Below are positions 26,898 through 37,689 of a stretch of 64,000 nt of DNA, piece by piece. The stretch is from Corynebacterium sp. ACRQK. Lineage in GTDB: Bacteria > Actinomycetota > Actinomycetes > Mycobacteriales > Mycobacteriaceae. The position numbers and the translations under genes are program-made. The notes under the pieces are model-generated. The model did not search any database, was not told where the DNA came from, and was given only the letters and a program-made list of their open reading frames with translations. The stretch's first letter is position 1; every line of letters begins with the position of its first letter. Location: assembly GCF_022345965.1 (NCBI RefSeq), contig NZ_JAKRMU010000001.1:372001-436000 (forward strand), given 5' to 3'.

Positions 26898-28546
26898 GCG
26901 GGGCCATCACAGGGTGGATCCCTGTCATCATGGTCATCATTGCCCTGGCGGCCTGCTACATGCCGCTGGGCAACTACATGGCCGCCACGTTCACATCCAA
27001 GAAGCACAATGCTTTTGAACGTGGCTTCTACCGCCTGATTGGTGTAAACCCCGACGGCCAGCAAAAGTGGACCCGCTACTGCGCGAGCCTGCTGGCGTTT
27101 TCCGCCATCAGCGTAGTGTTCGTCTACCTACTGCAGCGCGTGCAGCAGGCGCTGCCCCTGAACCACGGCAAGGAGCCCGTGCACTGGGACCAGGCGTGGA
27201 ACACCGCCGTATCCTTCACGACTAACACCAACTGGCAGTCCTACTCCGGTGAGACGGCCATGACCATCCTCACCCAGATGGCGGGCCTTGCGGTACAGAA
27301 CTTCGTGTCCGCCGCGGTGGGCATTACCGTGGCCATCGCGCTGATTCGTGGCCTGGCCAACCGCATGGGCAATGGCCAGATCGGAAACTTCTGGGTCGAC
27401 CTGACCCGTGCGGTCTTCCGCGTCCTGCTGCCGATGGCGATCATCGGCGCGATCCTGCTGATCTCTCAGGGTGCGATCCAGAACTTCCACGCTCCGACTA
27501 CCGTGGACACGATCACGGGTGGCCAGCAGACCATCCCGGGTGGCGCGGTGGCCTCGCAGGAGGTCATCAAGGAGCTGGGCACCAACGGCGGTGGCTACTT
27601 CAACGCCAACTCCGCCCACCCGTTTGAGAACCCGAACGCGTGGACCAACATGCTGGAGATCTTCCTCATCCTGGTGATTCCGGTCAGCCTGACGCGTACC
27701 TTCGGCAAGATGGTGAACGACACCCGCCAGGGTTGGGCTGTGCTGGCCGCCATGGCCGTGCTGTACTTCTCTTCCCTGGCAGTCGTGATGTCCAGCGAAA
27801 CCTCCCTGGCTGCGTTCCAGGGCGGTGGCATGGAAGGCAAGGAGTACCGTCTGGGCGTGCTTCCTTCCTCCTTCTTCGCCGTCACCACGACGATGACGTC
27901 GACGGGTGCGGTGGACTCTTTCCACTCCAGCTACCACCCGTTGGCAGGCGGCATGCTGATTCTGGACATGATGCTGGGCGAGATCTCCCCTGGTGGCGTG
28001 GGCACTGGCCTGTACGGCATGCTCATGATCGCCCTGCTCAGCGTATTTGTCGCGGGTCTGATGGTCGGCCGCACCCCGGAGTACCTCGGCAAGCGCATCG
28101 GCGTTTCCGAAATCACGAAGGTCAGCCTGTACATCCTGGTCATGCCGACGTTGGTGCTGGCAGGCGTGGGTATTTCCACCATGCTGTCTTCTACCCGCGA
28201 CTCGGTTTCTGCCGACGGTCCGCACGGCTTCAGCGACATTGTTTACGCCTACACCTCGGCCTCTAACAACAATGGTTCCGCGTTCGCCGGCTTTGGTGCA
28301 GACACCCCGTGGTTCAACATCACCCTGGGTCTGTGCATGTTGCTGGGGCGCTTCCTACCAATCATCTTCGCGCTGGCACTAGCCGGAAGCTTCGCTAAGC
28401 AAAAGCCGGCTGCCGAAACCGCCGGCACTCTACCCACCCACCGCCCGCAATTCGTGGGAGTGATGGTCGGTATCGCCATCATCGTTGGCGCCCTGACATT
28501 CCTGCCCACCCTGGTCCTCGGCCCATTGACGGAGGCACTGTCATGA
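26894..28546 (+). CDS. kdpA: Potassium-transporting ATPase subunit KdpA
   Basis: The potassium-binding and translocating subunit, 550 residues, related to SKT channels. Selectivity-loop-like segments are visible: [45 protein letters not shown] and [13 protein letters not shown]. Start and stop overlap kdpF and kdpB by four bases each, implying tight translational coupling. Confidence 0.96.
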   Translation: MSGAITGWIPVIMVIIALAACYMPLGNYMAATFTSKKHNAFERGFYRLIGVNPDGQQKWTRYCASLLAFSAISVVFVYLLQRVQQALPLNHGKEPVHWDQAWNTAVSFTTNTNWQSYSGETAMTILTQMAGLAVQNFVSAAVGITVAIALIRGLANRMGNGQIGNFWVDLTRAVFRVLLPMAIIGAILLISQGAIQNFHAPTTVDTITGGQQTIPGGAVASQEVIKELGTNGGGYFNANSAHPFENPNAWTNMLEIFLILVIPVSLTRTFGKMVNDTRQGWAVLAAMAVLYFSSLAVVMSSETSLAAFQGGGMEGKEYRLGVLPSSFFAVTTTMTSTGAVDSFHSSYHPLAGGMLILDMMLGEISPGGVGTGLYGMLMIALLSVFVAGLMVGRTPEYLGKRIGVSEITKVSLYILVMPTLVLAGVGISTMLSSTRDSVSADGPHGFSDIVYAYTSASNNNGSAFAGFGADTPWFNITLGLCMLLGRFLPIIFALALAGSFAKQKPAAETAGTLPTHRPQFVGVMVGIAIIVGALTFLPTLVLGPLTEALS

Positions 28547-30759
28547 CAACCCTAAATGCTCCTTCGCGCTCCGAAGCGAAGCGTGCGACGGCTCCGGCCA
28601 AGCACGATAAAAAGAAAAACGAGGGCGCTTTTTCCGCAGCCCAACTAAAGCAGGCTTTGCCACTGGCGCTGAAAAAGATGGATCCGCGCCTGCTGTACAA
28701 AACACCAGTGATGTTCCTGGTGGAGGTCGGCGCGCTGTTCACCTTTGTTTTGGCGATCGCGCATCCTTCCCTGTTCACCTGGTCCATCACCGTGTGGCTG
28801 TGGCTGACCGTACTGTTCGCCACCTTGGCCGAGTCTGTGGCCGAGGGGCGCGGTAAAGCGCAGGCGGACGCCCTGCGTGCCACCCGCACCCAGTCGAATG
28901 CTCTCAAGTTCACCGGCTCCGACGTGAACGATCCCCACCTGGCACCGGCGTTGGAGAACTCCGGTGCGGGCATGCGAGAGGTTACCGAGGAAGTCTCCAG
29001 CGAGTCCCTTCTGCCAGGAGACATCGTGCTGGTCAGCGCCGGTAACGTGATTCCCGCCGACGGCGACGTCATCATGGGCGCCGCCAGCGTCGACGAGTCC
29101 GCTGTTACCGGCGAATCCGCACCCGTTATCCGTGAATCCGGCGGTGACCGCTCCGCCGTCACGGGTGGTACCCGTGTGCTCTCCGATGCAATTGCTATCC
29201 GTGTAACCAGCAAGCCGGGCGAGTCCTTTATGGACCGCATGATCGGCCTGGTCGAGGGAGCGGAGCGTAAGAAGACCCCGAACGAGTTGGCCTTGGGCAC
29301 CCTGCTGATCGTGCTGACGATCATCTTCATGATCGTAGTGCTGGCTCTGGCCCCGATGGCTGCGTTCAACGGCGCCGAGCAGTCCCCCGTGGTACTGGTC
29401 GCCCTGCTTGTCTGCCTGATCCCCACCACCATCGGCGCGCTCCTGTCCGCCATTGGCATCGCGGGCATGGACCGCCTGGTGCAGCACAACGTCCTAGCCA
29501 TGTCCGGCCGCGCCGTCGAGGCCGCGGGTGACGTAGCCACCCTGCTGCTGGACAAGACGGGCACCATCACCATCGGTGACCGCCAGGCCAGCGAGTTCGT
29601 CGCCATGGAAGGCATCAACCAGGAAGAACTCGTCTACGCCTGTCAGCTATCTTCCCTGGCCGACGAGACCCCGGAGGGCCGCTCCATCGTGCAGCTCGCC
29701 GAGAAGCAGTCCGGTCTGGCCATCCCGGAAGAGACCTTCCGCGACGCAGAGTTCATCCCCTTCACCGCGCAGACCCGTATGAGTGGCATCCAGCTGCCCG
29801 CCGGCGCCGGAGAGCACACGGAGTGGTCCACAGGCCACCAAGCTGCGCACCGCAAGATCGTCAAGGGCGCAGCCTCCGAAGTTGCGAAGCTCGTGACGAA
29901 CCTTGGCGGAGACGTCCCGCCGTCCATCACCGACGTGGTCAACGACATCTCCAACAGCGGTGGCACCGCACTGGTCGTGGCAGAAATCGCCCTGGACTCC
30001 CAGGGTGAAGACGTCACCGGCCGAGTGTTGGGCGTCATCCACCTCAAAGACGTAGTCAAGCCGGGCATGACAGAGCGCTTCGAGCAGCTACGCAAGATGG
30101 GCATCCGCACCGTCATGGTCACCGGCGATAACGCCCTGACAGCGAAGGCCATCGCTGCCGAGGCGGGCGTGGACGACGTCCTCGCGGAGGCAACCCCGGA
30201 GCAGAAGCTGGAGCTGATTCGCAAGGAACAGGCCAAGGGTCGCCTCGTGGCCATGACTGGCGACGGAACCAACGACGCTCCCGCCCTGGCCCAGGCCGAC
30301 GTGGGCGTGGCGATGAACACCGGCACCACCGCGGCTAAGGAGGCCGGCAACATGGTGGATCTGGATTCCGACCCGACCAAGCTCATCGACGTTGTGGCCA
30401 TCGGTAAGCAGCTGCTGATCACCCGCGGTGCGCTGACCACCTTCAGTATCGCCAACGATATTGCGAAATACTTCGCCATCATCCCGGCGATGTTTGTCGT
30501 TGCCTTCCCCGGCCTGTCCGCGTTGAACGTCATGCGTCTACACTCCCCCGAGTCCGCGATCCTGTCCGCCGTGATCTTTAACGCGCTGGTGATTATCGCA
30601 CTGATCCCGCTGGCCTTGAAGGGCGTGAAGTATCGCGCGGGTTCCGCAGCCTCCCTGCTATCGCGAAACCTGACCATCTTCGGCCTCGGTGGTGTGATCG
30701 TGCCGTTCATCGGCATCAAGATCATCGACCTGATTATCTCCGGAGTCTTCGGACTCTAA
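28543..30759 (+). CDS. kdpB: Potassium-transporting P-type ATPase subunit KdpB
   Basis: The ATP-hydrolysing subunit, 738 residues. The phosphorylation site DKTGT is at 337-341, the actuator TGES at 189-192 and the hinge [12 protein letters not shown] near 572. The N-terminus has about 45 extra residues rich in Lys and Ala ([11 protein letters not shown]) before the first membrane segment. It follows kdpA with a four-base overlap; kdpC follows after about 50 bases. Confidence 0.96.
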   Translation: MTTLNAPSRSEAKRATAPAKHDKKKNEGAFSAAQLKQALPLALKKMDPRLLYKTPVMFLVEVGALFTFVLAIAHPSLFTWSITVWLWLTVLFATLAESVAEGRGKAQADALRATRTQSNALKFTGSDVNDPHLAPALENSGAGMREVTEEVSSESLLPGDIVLVSAGNVIPADGDVIMGAASVDESAVTGESAPVIRESGGDRSAVTGGTRVLSDAIAIRVTSKPGESFMDRMIGLVEGAERKKTPNELALGTLLIVLTIIFMIVVLALAPMAAFNGAEQSPVVLVALLVCLIPTTIGALLSAIGIAGMDRLVQHNVLAMSGRAVEAAGDVATLLLDKTGTITIGDRQASEFVAMEGINQEELVYACQLSSLADETPEGRSIVQLAEKQSGLAIPEETFRDAEFIPFTAQTRMSGIQLPAGAGEHTEWSTGHQAAHRKIVKGAASEVAKLVTNLGGDVPPSITDVVNDISNSGGTALVVAEIALDSQGEDVTGRVLGVIHLKDVVKPGMTERFEQLRKMGIRTVMVTGDNALTAKAIAAEAGVDDVLAEATPEQKLELIRKEQAKGRLVAMTGDGTNDAPALAQADVGVAMNTGTTAAKEAGNMVDLDSDPTKLIDVVAIGKQLLITRGALTTFSIANDIAKYFAIIPAMFVVAFPGLSALNVMRLHSPESAILSAVIFNALVIIALIPLALKGVKYRAGSAASLLSRNLTIFGLGGVIVPFIGIKIIDLIISGVFGL

Positions 30760-30811
30760 CCCTGCGGGTCTGCTTTTGCCGACCCCTTTTGAAAGGAAAC
30801 ACAGTAATCCC

Positions 30812-31405
30812 ATGGCACGCGCAACATCTGGCAATGGCCTGCGTCTGGCCTCTACAACAGTGCGCATCTTCTTCCTGCTCACCCTGATCCTGGGCATCGT
30901 TTACCCTGCGTTCATGGTGGGTGTGGGGCGGATTATGCCCGCCAAGGCGGACGGTTCGATGATCACCAATGCGTCAGGCCAGCCCGCCGGTTCCACCCTT
31001 ATCGCCCAGGAAGTCACAAAGCCGGGCTTCTTCTTCCCGCGCCCTTCTGCTGCTGGAGATACTGGTTATGACGCCATGTCGTCCTCCGCCACCAACCTGT
31101 CCCCCTACAGCAAGGAGTACCAGGAGGCCATCGCCTCCAAGCGCGACGAGGTTGCCCAGCGCGAGGGTGTCTCCCCCGACGAGGTTCCGGTGGACGCCGT
31201 GACGTCCTCCGGTTCCGGCCTGGATCCGCACATTTCCACCGCCTATGCGAAGCTGCAGGCTCCGCGTGTGGCGAAGGAGCGCAAACTGGACCAGCAGAAA
31301 GTGGAGCAGCTGGTAGCGGAGGCCACCGAGGGCAACTACACCGGTAGTGCCGACGGTGCGCCGGTGAACGTGGTGAAGCTGAACAAGGCGCTGAGTGAGC
31401 TGTAA
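30812..31405 (+). CDS. kdpC: Potassium-transporting ATPase subunit KdpC
   Basis: A 197-residue single-span accessory subunit with one N-terminal helix (IFFLLTLILGIVYPAFMVGV) and a periplasm-facing domain with SGSGLDPHIS, the KdpC hallmark. I chose ATG 30812 (MARATSGNG), behind GAAAGGAAA, rather than an in-frame upstream codon at 30776. The following 165 bases before kdpD contain short repeats of GAGCTGTA but no clear terminator. Confidence 0.94.
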   Translation: MARATSGNGLRLASTTVRIFFLLTLILGIVYPAFMVGVGRIMPAKADGSMITNASGQPAGSTLIAQEVTKPGFFFPRPSAAGDTGYDAMSSSATNLSPYSKEYQEAIASKRDEVAQREGVSPDEVPVDAVTSSGSGLDPHISTAYAKLQAPRVAKERKLDQQKVEQLVAEATEGNYTGSADGAPVNVVKLNKALSEL

Positions 31406-31570
31406 CGGGCGAGCTGTAACAGGCGAGCTGTAGCGAGGCTGTAGCGGACGCGGACACGTGCCCGCAAAACCCAGGCGCGGTCGGCCTCAAGGTGTAAAAC
31501 AGGCACTAGCGCTCGGACGCGTGGCGTCCAAAAAAAATTTTCGGCGCACGATAAAACAGGAGTAACAACA

Positions 31571-34285
31571 ATGACTAAGCGTGGCACGCTGAAGGTGTAC
31601 CTCGGCTTCGCCCCTGGCGTGGGCAAGACGTGTGCCATGCTTAGCGAAGCGCACGACCTGTACGACCGCGGGCGGGACGTGCTGATCGGCATCGTGGAGG
31701 ATCACGGCCGCGAGCGTACCCGGAAGCTCACAGAAGGGCTGCCGATCCTCCCGCGCAAGACGGTCCCACACCGCGGTGGCAACTACGAGGAGCTGGATCT
31801 CGAGGCGGCGCTCGAAGCGCACCCGGAGATCATCCTGGTCGACGAGTTGGCGCACACCGTGGTGGGCGAGCACAACGCGGATAGCAGCCGCCCGGCCGAG
31901 GCAGCCAAGCGCTGGCACGACGTGTACGCGCTACTTGATGCTGGCATCGACGTCATCTCCACGATGAACATCCAGCACCTGGAATCCCTCAACGACGTGG
32001 TCTCGGCCGTCACCGGTACGCGCCAGCTAGAGACGGTGCCGGACCAGGTTCTTCGGGACGCCGACGAGATCGAGCTAGTGGACCTCTCCCCCGACGCGCT
32101 ACGCATTCGCCTGGCCCGCGGTGAAGTCTATCGCCAGCAGCAGGCCGAAACCGCGCTGAACAACTACTTCCGGGTGGGTAACCTGACCGCCCTGCGCGAG
32201 CTGAGTTTGCTATGGCTGGCCGACAAGGTCGACGAAGGTCTGGAGAAGTACCGCGAAGACAAGAAGATCGAGGAAAACTGGCCGACCCGCGAGCGCGTGG
32301 TAGTGGCCGTACGCGGCGATGAGGTGTCCGAGGCGCTGATCCGCCGCGGGGCGCGCATCACCCAACGCGTAGCCGGGCGAGAGATGCTGGTGGTGTACGT
32401 CTCCGGCGCCGATGAGGCTCTGGGGGCCGATCTTCCCCAACGTCTGCGGCGGCTGCAAGAACTCACCGAATCCCTGGACGGCCAGTGGCGGGTGATCGAA
32501 GGCGACAATGTTGCCGATACCCTGCTGGAGTTCGCCCGCACGGTGAATGCCTCGCAGCTGGTGATTGGCCTGGGCACACGAATGAGCCGCCTGTTCAACT
32601 CCACCAGTCACAAAATCATCGACGGCTCAGGACGCATCGACGTACACATCGTTTCTACATCTAGTGTCTCGTCCGACGACGGTGCCACGAAGATGTCTAA
32701 GAGAGTGCTTCGGAAAGCTTCCCAGTTAATGGGGCTCACCCGGGATCGCGGGACGGGCCTGGATACTTCGAAGCAGCTCAGCCCCACTCGCCGCTGGATC
32801 GGCTGGTTGCTGGCCGTGCCAGGCCCCATCCTCTTAACGCTCCTCGTACTGCCATTCTTCCGCGAAAACGGAGCCTTGGGTTCGATCCTTTTGGGCTATT
32901 TGACGATCGCAGTTTTCGCAGCCCTGGCCGGTGGATTCGGCCCGGCTATCGTGGCGGTGATCATCGGCTCGGTCATGGCCAACTGGTTCTTTACACACCC
33001 CTATCACACCCTCACGGTGACCGAGCCGGCAAACCTGGTGCAGATAGTCCTGTTCTTTGTCATTTCTGCAGCGGTGGCGGTGGTCGTGGATATTGCAGAG
33101 AGGCGCCGCGCCATTGCCAACCGGCGCCTCGGCCAGGCCGTTGTGCTCTCCGACTTAGCACGCGGTGCGCTGGACGAAGGCGACGACATCCGCAGTCTGC
33201 TTGCTCGCTTGCGGGAAACCTTCAACCTGGAGCGGGTAGACCTGCAGCAGTATTCGAAGGAACGCAAGAAGTGGGTCACGATGGCAACCACCGATCCGGG
33301 TGGTATCGGTGTGCCGTGGCCTAGCAAGAAGGCACCGTCGCATGTTGGTGCAGGTGATGGCATGCGCTTCGTCCTCGACGGGCGCGACCTGACCCCTGCC
33401 GAGGATGCGATGATCGAAGCTCACGGCGCCCGCATCACCGCGATTTACGACCGCGAGGAGATCGATGCAATGCGCCGGGCAACGGCCGCGCTGGAGGCCG
33501 GCAACCGTGTGGGCACCGCTCTGCTCACCGCGGTGTCCCACGACTTGCGCACTCCCCTGGCCGGTATCAAGGCCGCAGTCAGTGCGCTGAACATGGACGA
33601 CATGGAGTTGGATGAAGAATCCCGATCGCTGCTGATGGAAACCATCGAATCCAGCACCGATCGGCTGGAGACCGTCATCGGCAACCTGCTGGACATGAGC
33701 CGCGTGAATTCCAACACCGTCGCCGTGCACCGCGCCAAGGTGCACTACAACACCGTGGTCGACGCAGTTCTGGCGGAGCTGCCCGAGGCAGCACAGCACG
33801 TCGATTCTTTTATTGACGCCACCGTTCCGCCCGTCTTAGGCGATGCCGGTCTAGTGCAGCGCATCATTGCGAACATTGTGGTTAATTCTCGCACCTACGC
33901 GCCGAATTCCCAGATCGAGCTGCACGCCCAGCAGGTTGCAGCGGGCGCCGACGATCTGGCGGGCGCCGACGATAAGACAGGCGCAGAAGCTAGCACCGTG
34001 GAGCTTGCAATTGTCGACCACGGCCCAGGCTTCCCCTCGGAGCACCTTACGGACGTGTTCACTCCCTTCCAGCGCCTCGGCGATCAGTCGGCCAACCAGA
34101 ACGGGCTCGGGTTGGGTTTGGCTGTCGCCCACGGCTTTGCCGAAGCCATGAACGGAACCCTCGAAGCCCGTAACACCCCAGGTGGAGGCGCCACACTGGT
34201 CCTTTCCCTGCCAACGGCAACGGGGGAACTGGAAGACGGTGAAGAGCATGGCGTCCAGAAGAAAGTACAAGGAGAAGCGCCATGA
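31571..34285 (+). CDS. kdpD: Osmosensitive potassium channel histidine kinase KdpD
   Basis: A full-length sensor kinase of 904 residues: an N-terminal KdpD domain with a Walker-A-like GFAPGVGKT at 13-21, a USP-like domain, four membrane segments around 415-510, a GAF-like region, and a HisKA/HATPase core with H in AVSHDLRTPLAG and GLGLGLAVAHGF. It senses potassium limitation and phosphorylates KdpE. Its stop overlaps the kdpE start by four bases. It begins at ATG behind ACAGGAG. Confidence 0.95.
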   Translation: MTKRGTLKVYLGFAPGVGKTCAMLSEAHDLYDRGRDVLIGIVEDHGRERTRKLTEGLPILPRKTVPHRGGNYEELDLEAALEAHPEIILVDELAHTVVGEHNADSSRPAEAAKRWHDVYALLDAGIDVISTMNIQHLESLNDVVSAVTGTRQLETVPDQVLRDADEIELVDLSPDALRIRLARGEVYRQQQAETALNNYFRVGNLTALRELSLLWLADKVDEGLEKYREDKKIEENWPTRERVVVAVRGDEVSEALIRRGARITQRVAGREMLVVYVSGADEALGADLPQRLRRLQELTESLDGQWRVIEGDNVADTLLEFARTVNASQLVIGLGTRMSRLFNSTSHKIIDGSGRIDVHIVSTSSVSSDDGATKMSKRVLRKASQLMGLTRDRGTGLDTSKQLSPTRRWIGWLLAVPGPILLTLLVLPFFRENGALGSILLGYLTIAVFAALAGGFGPAIVAVIIGSVMANWFFTHPYHTLTVTEPANLVQIVLFFVISAAVAVVVDIAERRRAIANRRLGQAVVLSDLARGALDEGDDIRSLLARLRETFNLERVDLQQYSKERKKWVTMATTDPGGIGVPWPSKKAPSHVGAGDGMRFVLDGRDLTPAEDAMIEAHGARITAIYDREEIDAMRRATAALEAGNRVGTALLTAVSHDLRTPLAGIKAAVSALNMDDMELDEESRSLLMETIESSTDRLETVIGNLLDMSRVNSNTVAVHRAKVHYNTVVDAVLAELPEAAQHVDSFIDATVPPVLGDAGLVQRIIANIVVNSRTYAPNSQIELHAQQVAAGADDLAGADDKTGAEASTVELAIVDHGPGFPSEHLTDVFTPFQRLGDQSANQNGLGLGLAVAHGFAEAMNGTLEARNTPGGGATLVLSLPTATGELEDGEEHGVQKKVQGEAP

Positions 34286-34974
34286 GCGGCGAAAAGATTT
34301 TGATGGTCGAAGACGACGTGGCGCTGGCTAACGCGGTGCTAGTGACTCTGCGGGCGCGTGGCTACAACGTACAGGTGGCGACGACGGCGACGAAGGCGAT
34401 TCAGGTGGCCTCGAAGTGGCACCCGCAGGCGGTGCTGCTGGATCTGGGGCTGCCCGATCTGAGTGGCCTGGAAGTGCTGCGCGCGCTGCGGAATTGGACG
34501 GATATTCCCGTGCTGGTGGTTTCCGCACGCCACGACGAATCGGGCAAAATCAACGCGCTGGACGAGGGCGCGGACGATTACGTGACCAAGCCATTTTCCG
34601 TCGGCGAGCTGCTGGCCCGGCTGCGGGCGGCGCTGCGAAGGGCGCCCGGCGCGCCGATTCCGGAGGAGCCCGTGGTGGAGACCTCCGACGGACGCGTGGT
34701 GTTTGATCTACCGAACCAGCGGGTGACCGTCGACGGGCAGGACGTGCATCTGACCCCGCGGGAATGGGGCATTGCCGAGCACATGATCCGCCACCGCGGA
34801 ACCCTGGTGACAAAGGTGGAGCTGCTGCAAGCGGTGTGGGGGCAGGCCTACAAAAAGGAGACGAACTACCTGCGGGTCTATATCTCTCAGCTGAGGTCGA
34901 AGCTGGAGGTCGATCCGAGTAACCCGCAGTATTTCACGACCGAGACGGGCATCGGCTACCGCCTGGTGCTGTGA
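34282..34974 (+). CDS. kdpE: Response regulator KdpE
   Basis: An OmpR-type regulator of 230 residues. The receiver domain has acidic residues in MVEDD and the phospho-acceptor Asp in LLDLGLPD, and a switch Lys in DYVTKPFSV. The C-terminal winged helix ends in FTTETGIGYRLVL. With KdpD it should activate the kdpF-C operon just upstream. Confidence 0.96.
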   Translation: MSGEKILMVEDDVALANAVLVTLRARGYNVQVATTATKAIQVASKWHPQAVLLDLGLPDLSGLEVLRALRNWTDIPVLVVSARHDESGKINALDEGADDYVTKPFSVGELLARLRAALRRAPGAPIPEEPVVETSDGRVVFDLPNQRVTVDGQDVHLTPREWGIAEHMIRHRGTLVTKVELLQAVWGQAYKKETNYLRVYISQLRSKLEVDPSNPQYFTTETGIGYRLVL

Positions 34975-35123
34975 CGGGGTGCCGCCAGCGCCGGCGAAGG
35001 GTCAACCAACACCGCGAATGAGTTCACCTGACGGCCATGTTGCCGTAAACCTGGCGCAAAAAAGAGATGGAAACATGTGTCTGGTTTTATTCATAAATTA
35101 CACATAGATAGGCGCGGCTCTTC

Positions 35124-37646
35124 ATGCAGCTCAACAACTTCAAAAACTCGATCTCCCAGCGTGCACAGCGTGCTCGGCGCTCCCAGCGCAAGGTCGCAGG
35201 GATTTCCCTGGCTCTAGCGGTGATTCCCTTCGCCGCAGTCCCCGCAGCGCACGCAACCGTAGGCTCCGAGACCGTGGTCGAATCCACCCTGGGATCTTCC
35301 AGTTTCGGCTCCTCGGCTGGGTCTTCTGCTGGGTCTACTGCCGGCTCATCCCTACCTGGTTCCAGCGCACCCGGTTCCAGCGGCCTTGCTGGCTCCTTGC
35401 AGCCGGGCAACCCAGGTAACCCAAGCACCCCGGACGCACAGTCCACGTTTGAGCGCACCGCCACCTACCCGGTGTACGAGAACCGTCCCGATGGTGAGGA
35501 CAAGTCTGCGGAGACCGTGGCGGAGATCTCCACGGTCTCCAAGGACGGCAAGACGCTAATCCACACGGATGCCCTGGCACAGCGCATCGGATTCATCGAC
35601 ATCAGCGACCCGAACGCTCCGAAGGGCCTGGGCACCCTGGATCTGAAGGCACAGGGCCACGCCAAGGACGAGCCGACCTCTGTGGCCGTGTACGGCGATT
35701 ACCTGCTGGTGGTTATCGACGAGACGGCCGGGGACTTCGCGAACCCGAAGGGGCGTGTGGATATCGTGCGTATCTCCGACCGCACCCGCGTTTCTTCCAT
35801 CGACTTGAAGGGCCAGCCGGACTCTATCGCCATCTCCCCCGCTGGCGCACCGGGCAAGCCGACGGCCGCGATCGCTATGGAGAACCAGCGCGACGAGGAG
35901 CTGAACGACGGCAACCTGCCGCAGCTGCCCACCGGCTTTGTGCAGACCATCGACCTGTCCGGGGATGCCAAGGACTGGAAGGCCACCCCGATCCGCTTCG
36001 AGGATGACAACGGCAAGCTGCTGAACGCAGTAAAGAAGGCCGGGCTCGACACCCCAGAGGACCTGGAGCCGGAGTACGTCAGCATTAACGGCAAGAACCA
36101 GCTGGCCGTCACCCTGCAGGAGAACAACGGTGTGGCCATCATCGACCTGCAGACCAACCGCATCACCAACGTCTTCAGCGCAGGCAGCGCCGAAGTCAAG
36201 GGCGTGGACACCCAGTCCGACAAGCTCATCAACCCCACCGACACTCTGCCAGCCACCCCGCGCGAGCCGGACGCCATCGCCTGGATCGACGATAACCACG
36301 TAGCCACCGCCAACGAGGGCGACTGGAAGGGCGGCACCCGCGGCTGGACCGTCTTCGATGCCAGCGGCAAGATCGTCTGGGATGCCGGCAACTCCGTGGA
36401 GAACCTGGCCATCCGCCACGGCCTGCACAACAACAAGCGCGCCAAGAAGAAGGGCGTGGAGATCGAGGGCATCGCCACCGCCAAGATGAACGGCACCAAC
36501 TACGCCTTCGTCGGCTCCGAGCGCTCCAACTTCGTTGCCGTGTACAACGTCAACGATCCGGCGAACCCGCAGTTCGTGCAGATGCTGTTCACCACCAATG
36601 GTCCGGAGGGAATCCTGCCGATCCCGGAGCGGAACATGCTCGCTGTATCCAGCGAGGTCGACGAGGCAGACAACGCCGTGCGCAGCGCGGTGACGCTATA
36701 TCGTCTGGGTGGCCAGGAATCCCAGCCCTCCATTGTTTCCGCTGATGAGGGCGATGCGCCGATCGGCTGGGGTGCGCTGGGTGCTCTGACCGCCGATCCG
36801 AAGGACGCCAACCGACTATACGCAGCCTCCGACTCCGCATACGCGAACGGCTGGGTTTACACGGTCGATGCCTCCAAGCAGCCGGCCGTGATCACCGAAC
36901 GCCGCGCCGTGAAGCGCGACGGTGCCCCGGCTGAGGATCTGGACATCGAGGGAATTTCCGTTGCCGCCGACGGTGGCTTCTGGATCGCTTCCGAGGGCAA
37001 GAAGGGCAAGGATAACCGCCTCTTCCACACCGATAAGGACCTCAACATCACCTCTACCGTCGAACTACCTGCCGACGTTGCTGAGCACATCGGCAAGTGG
37101 GGACTAGAGGGCGTCAGTTCCACAAAGGACGCCAACGGCGTGGAACAGATCTTCGTCGCCGTGCAGCGCCCACTGTGGAAGGATCCGGAGGCGAAGAAGC
37201 TCGAGGCGGCAGAGGGCGAGAACACCACGCGCATCGGCAAGTACGACACGAAGACCAAGACGTGGCAGTGGTTCGGCTACGAGCTGGAGAAGCCCGCTGG
37301 CAAGGGCGACTGGATGGGTCTGTCGGAGATCACCGCGCTGGATGACAAGCACCTGCTAGTGATCGAGCGTGACAAGCTGAACGGCCCTGATGCGAAGATC
37401 AAGCGCGTGATGAAGGTGACGCTGCCGGAGGGTGCGGGCGCTGGCGAAAACGCGCTGCCGATGGTGAAGAAGGAGCTGGCCGTGGACGTGCTGCCGAAAC
37501 TGCGTGCCACCAACGGCTGGACACAGGAGAAGCTGGAGGGCTTCACCATTGCGGCGGATGGCCAGATGTACGCGGTGACGGATAACGACGCGCTGGATGA
37601 TGCCACCGGCGAGACGGTGTTGTTGCGCCTCGGCAAGCTGAAGTAG
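35124..37646 (+). CDS. Secreted phytase-like esterase with choice-of-anchor-I propeller
   Basis: An 840-residue exported protein. A Sec-type signal peptide (KVAGISLALAVIPFAAVPAAHA) is followed by a Ser/Gly-rich linker at about 48-100 (GSSAGSSAGSTAGSS). A beta-propeller region of the choice-of-anchor-I type comes next (GFIDISDPNAPKGLG; VATANEGDW), then a C-terminal esterase-like domain of the phytase family (DLDIEGISVAADGGFWIASE; LEGFTIAADGQMYAVTDND). It probably acts outside the cell or in the envelope on phosphorylated or organic compounds; activity is not shown. No lipobox or LPXTG is visible. It stands alone between kdpE and the S51 peptidase. Confidence 0.8.
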   Translation: MQLNNFKNSISQRAQRARRSQRKVAGISLALAVIPFAAVPAAHATVGSETVVESTLGSSSFGSSAGSSAGSTAGSSLPGSSAPGSSGLAGSLQPGNPGNPSTPDAQSTFERTATYPVYENRPDGEDKSAETVAEISTVSKDGKTLIHTDALAQRIGFIDISDPNAPKGLGTLDLKAQGHAKDEPTSVAVYGDYLLVVIDETAGDFANPKGRVDIVRISDRTRVSSIDLKGQPDSIAISPAGAPGKPTAAIAMENQRDEELNDGNLPQLPTGFVQTIDLSGDAKDWKATPIRFEDDNGKLLNAVKKAGLDTPEDLEPEYVSINGKNQLAVTLQENNGVAIIDLQTNRITNVFSAGSAEVKGVDTQSDKLINPTDTLPATPREPDAIAWIDDNHVATANEGDWKGGTRGWTVFDASGKIVWDAGNSVENLAIRHGLHNNKRAKKKGVEIEGIATAKMNGTNYAFVGSERSNFVAVYNVNDPANPQFVQMLFTTNGPEGILPIPERNMLAVSSEVDEADNAVRSAVTLYRLGGQESQPSIVSADEGDAPIGWGALGALTADPKDANRLYAASDSAYANGWVYTVDASKQPAVITERRAVKRDGAPAEDLDIEGISVAADGGFWIASEGKKGKDNRLFHTDKDLNITSTVELPADVAEHIGKWGLEGVSSTKDANGVEQIFVAVQRPLWKDPEAKKLEAAEGENTTRIGKYDTKTKTWQWFGYELEKPAGKGDWMGLSEITALDDKHLLVIERDKLNGPDAKIKRVMKVTLPEGAGAGENALPMVKKELAVDVLPKLRATNGWTQEKLEGFTIAADGQMYAVTDNDALDDATGETVLLRLGKLK

Positions 37647-37689
37647 CGAAGCGGGCCTCGGTGTCGTATTAAGCCGTAGCCTGGGAGTT

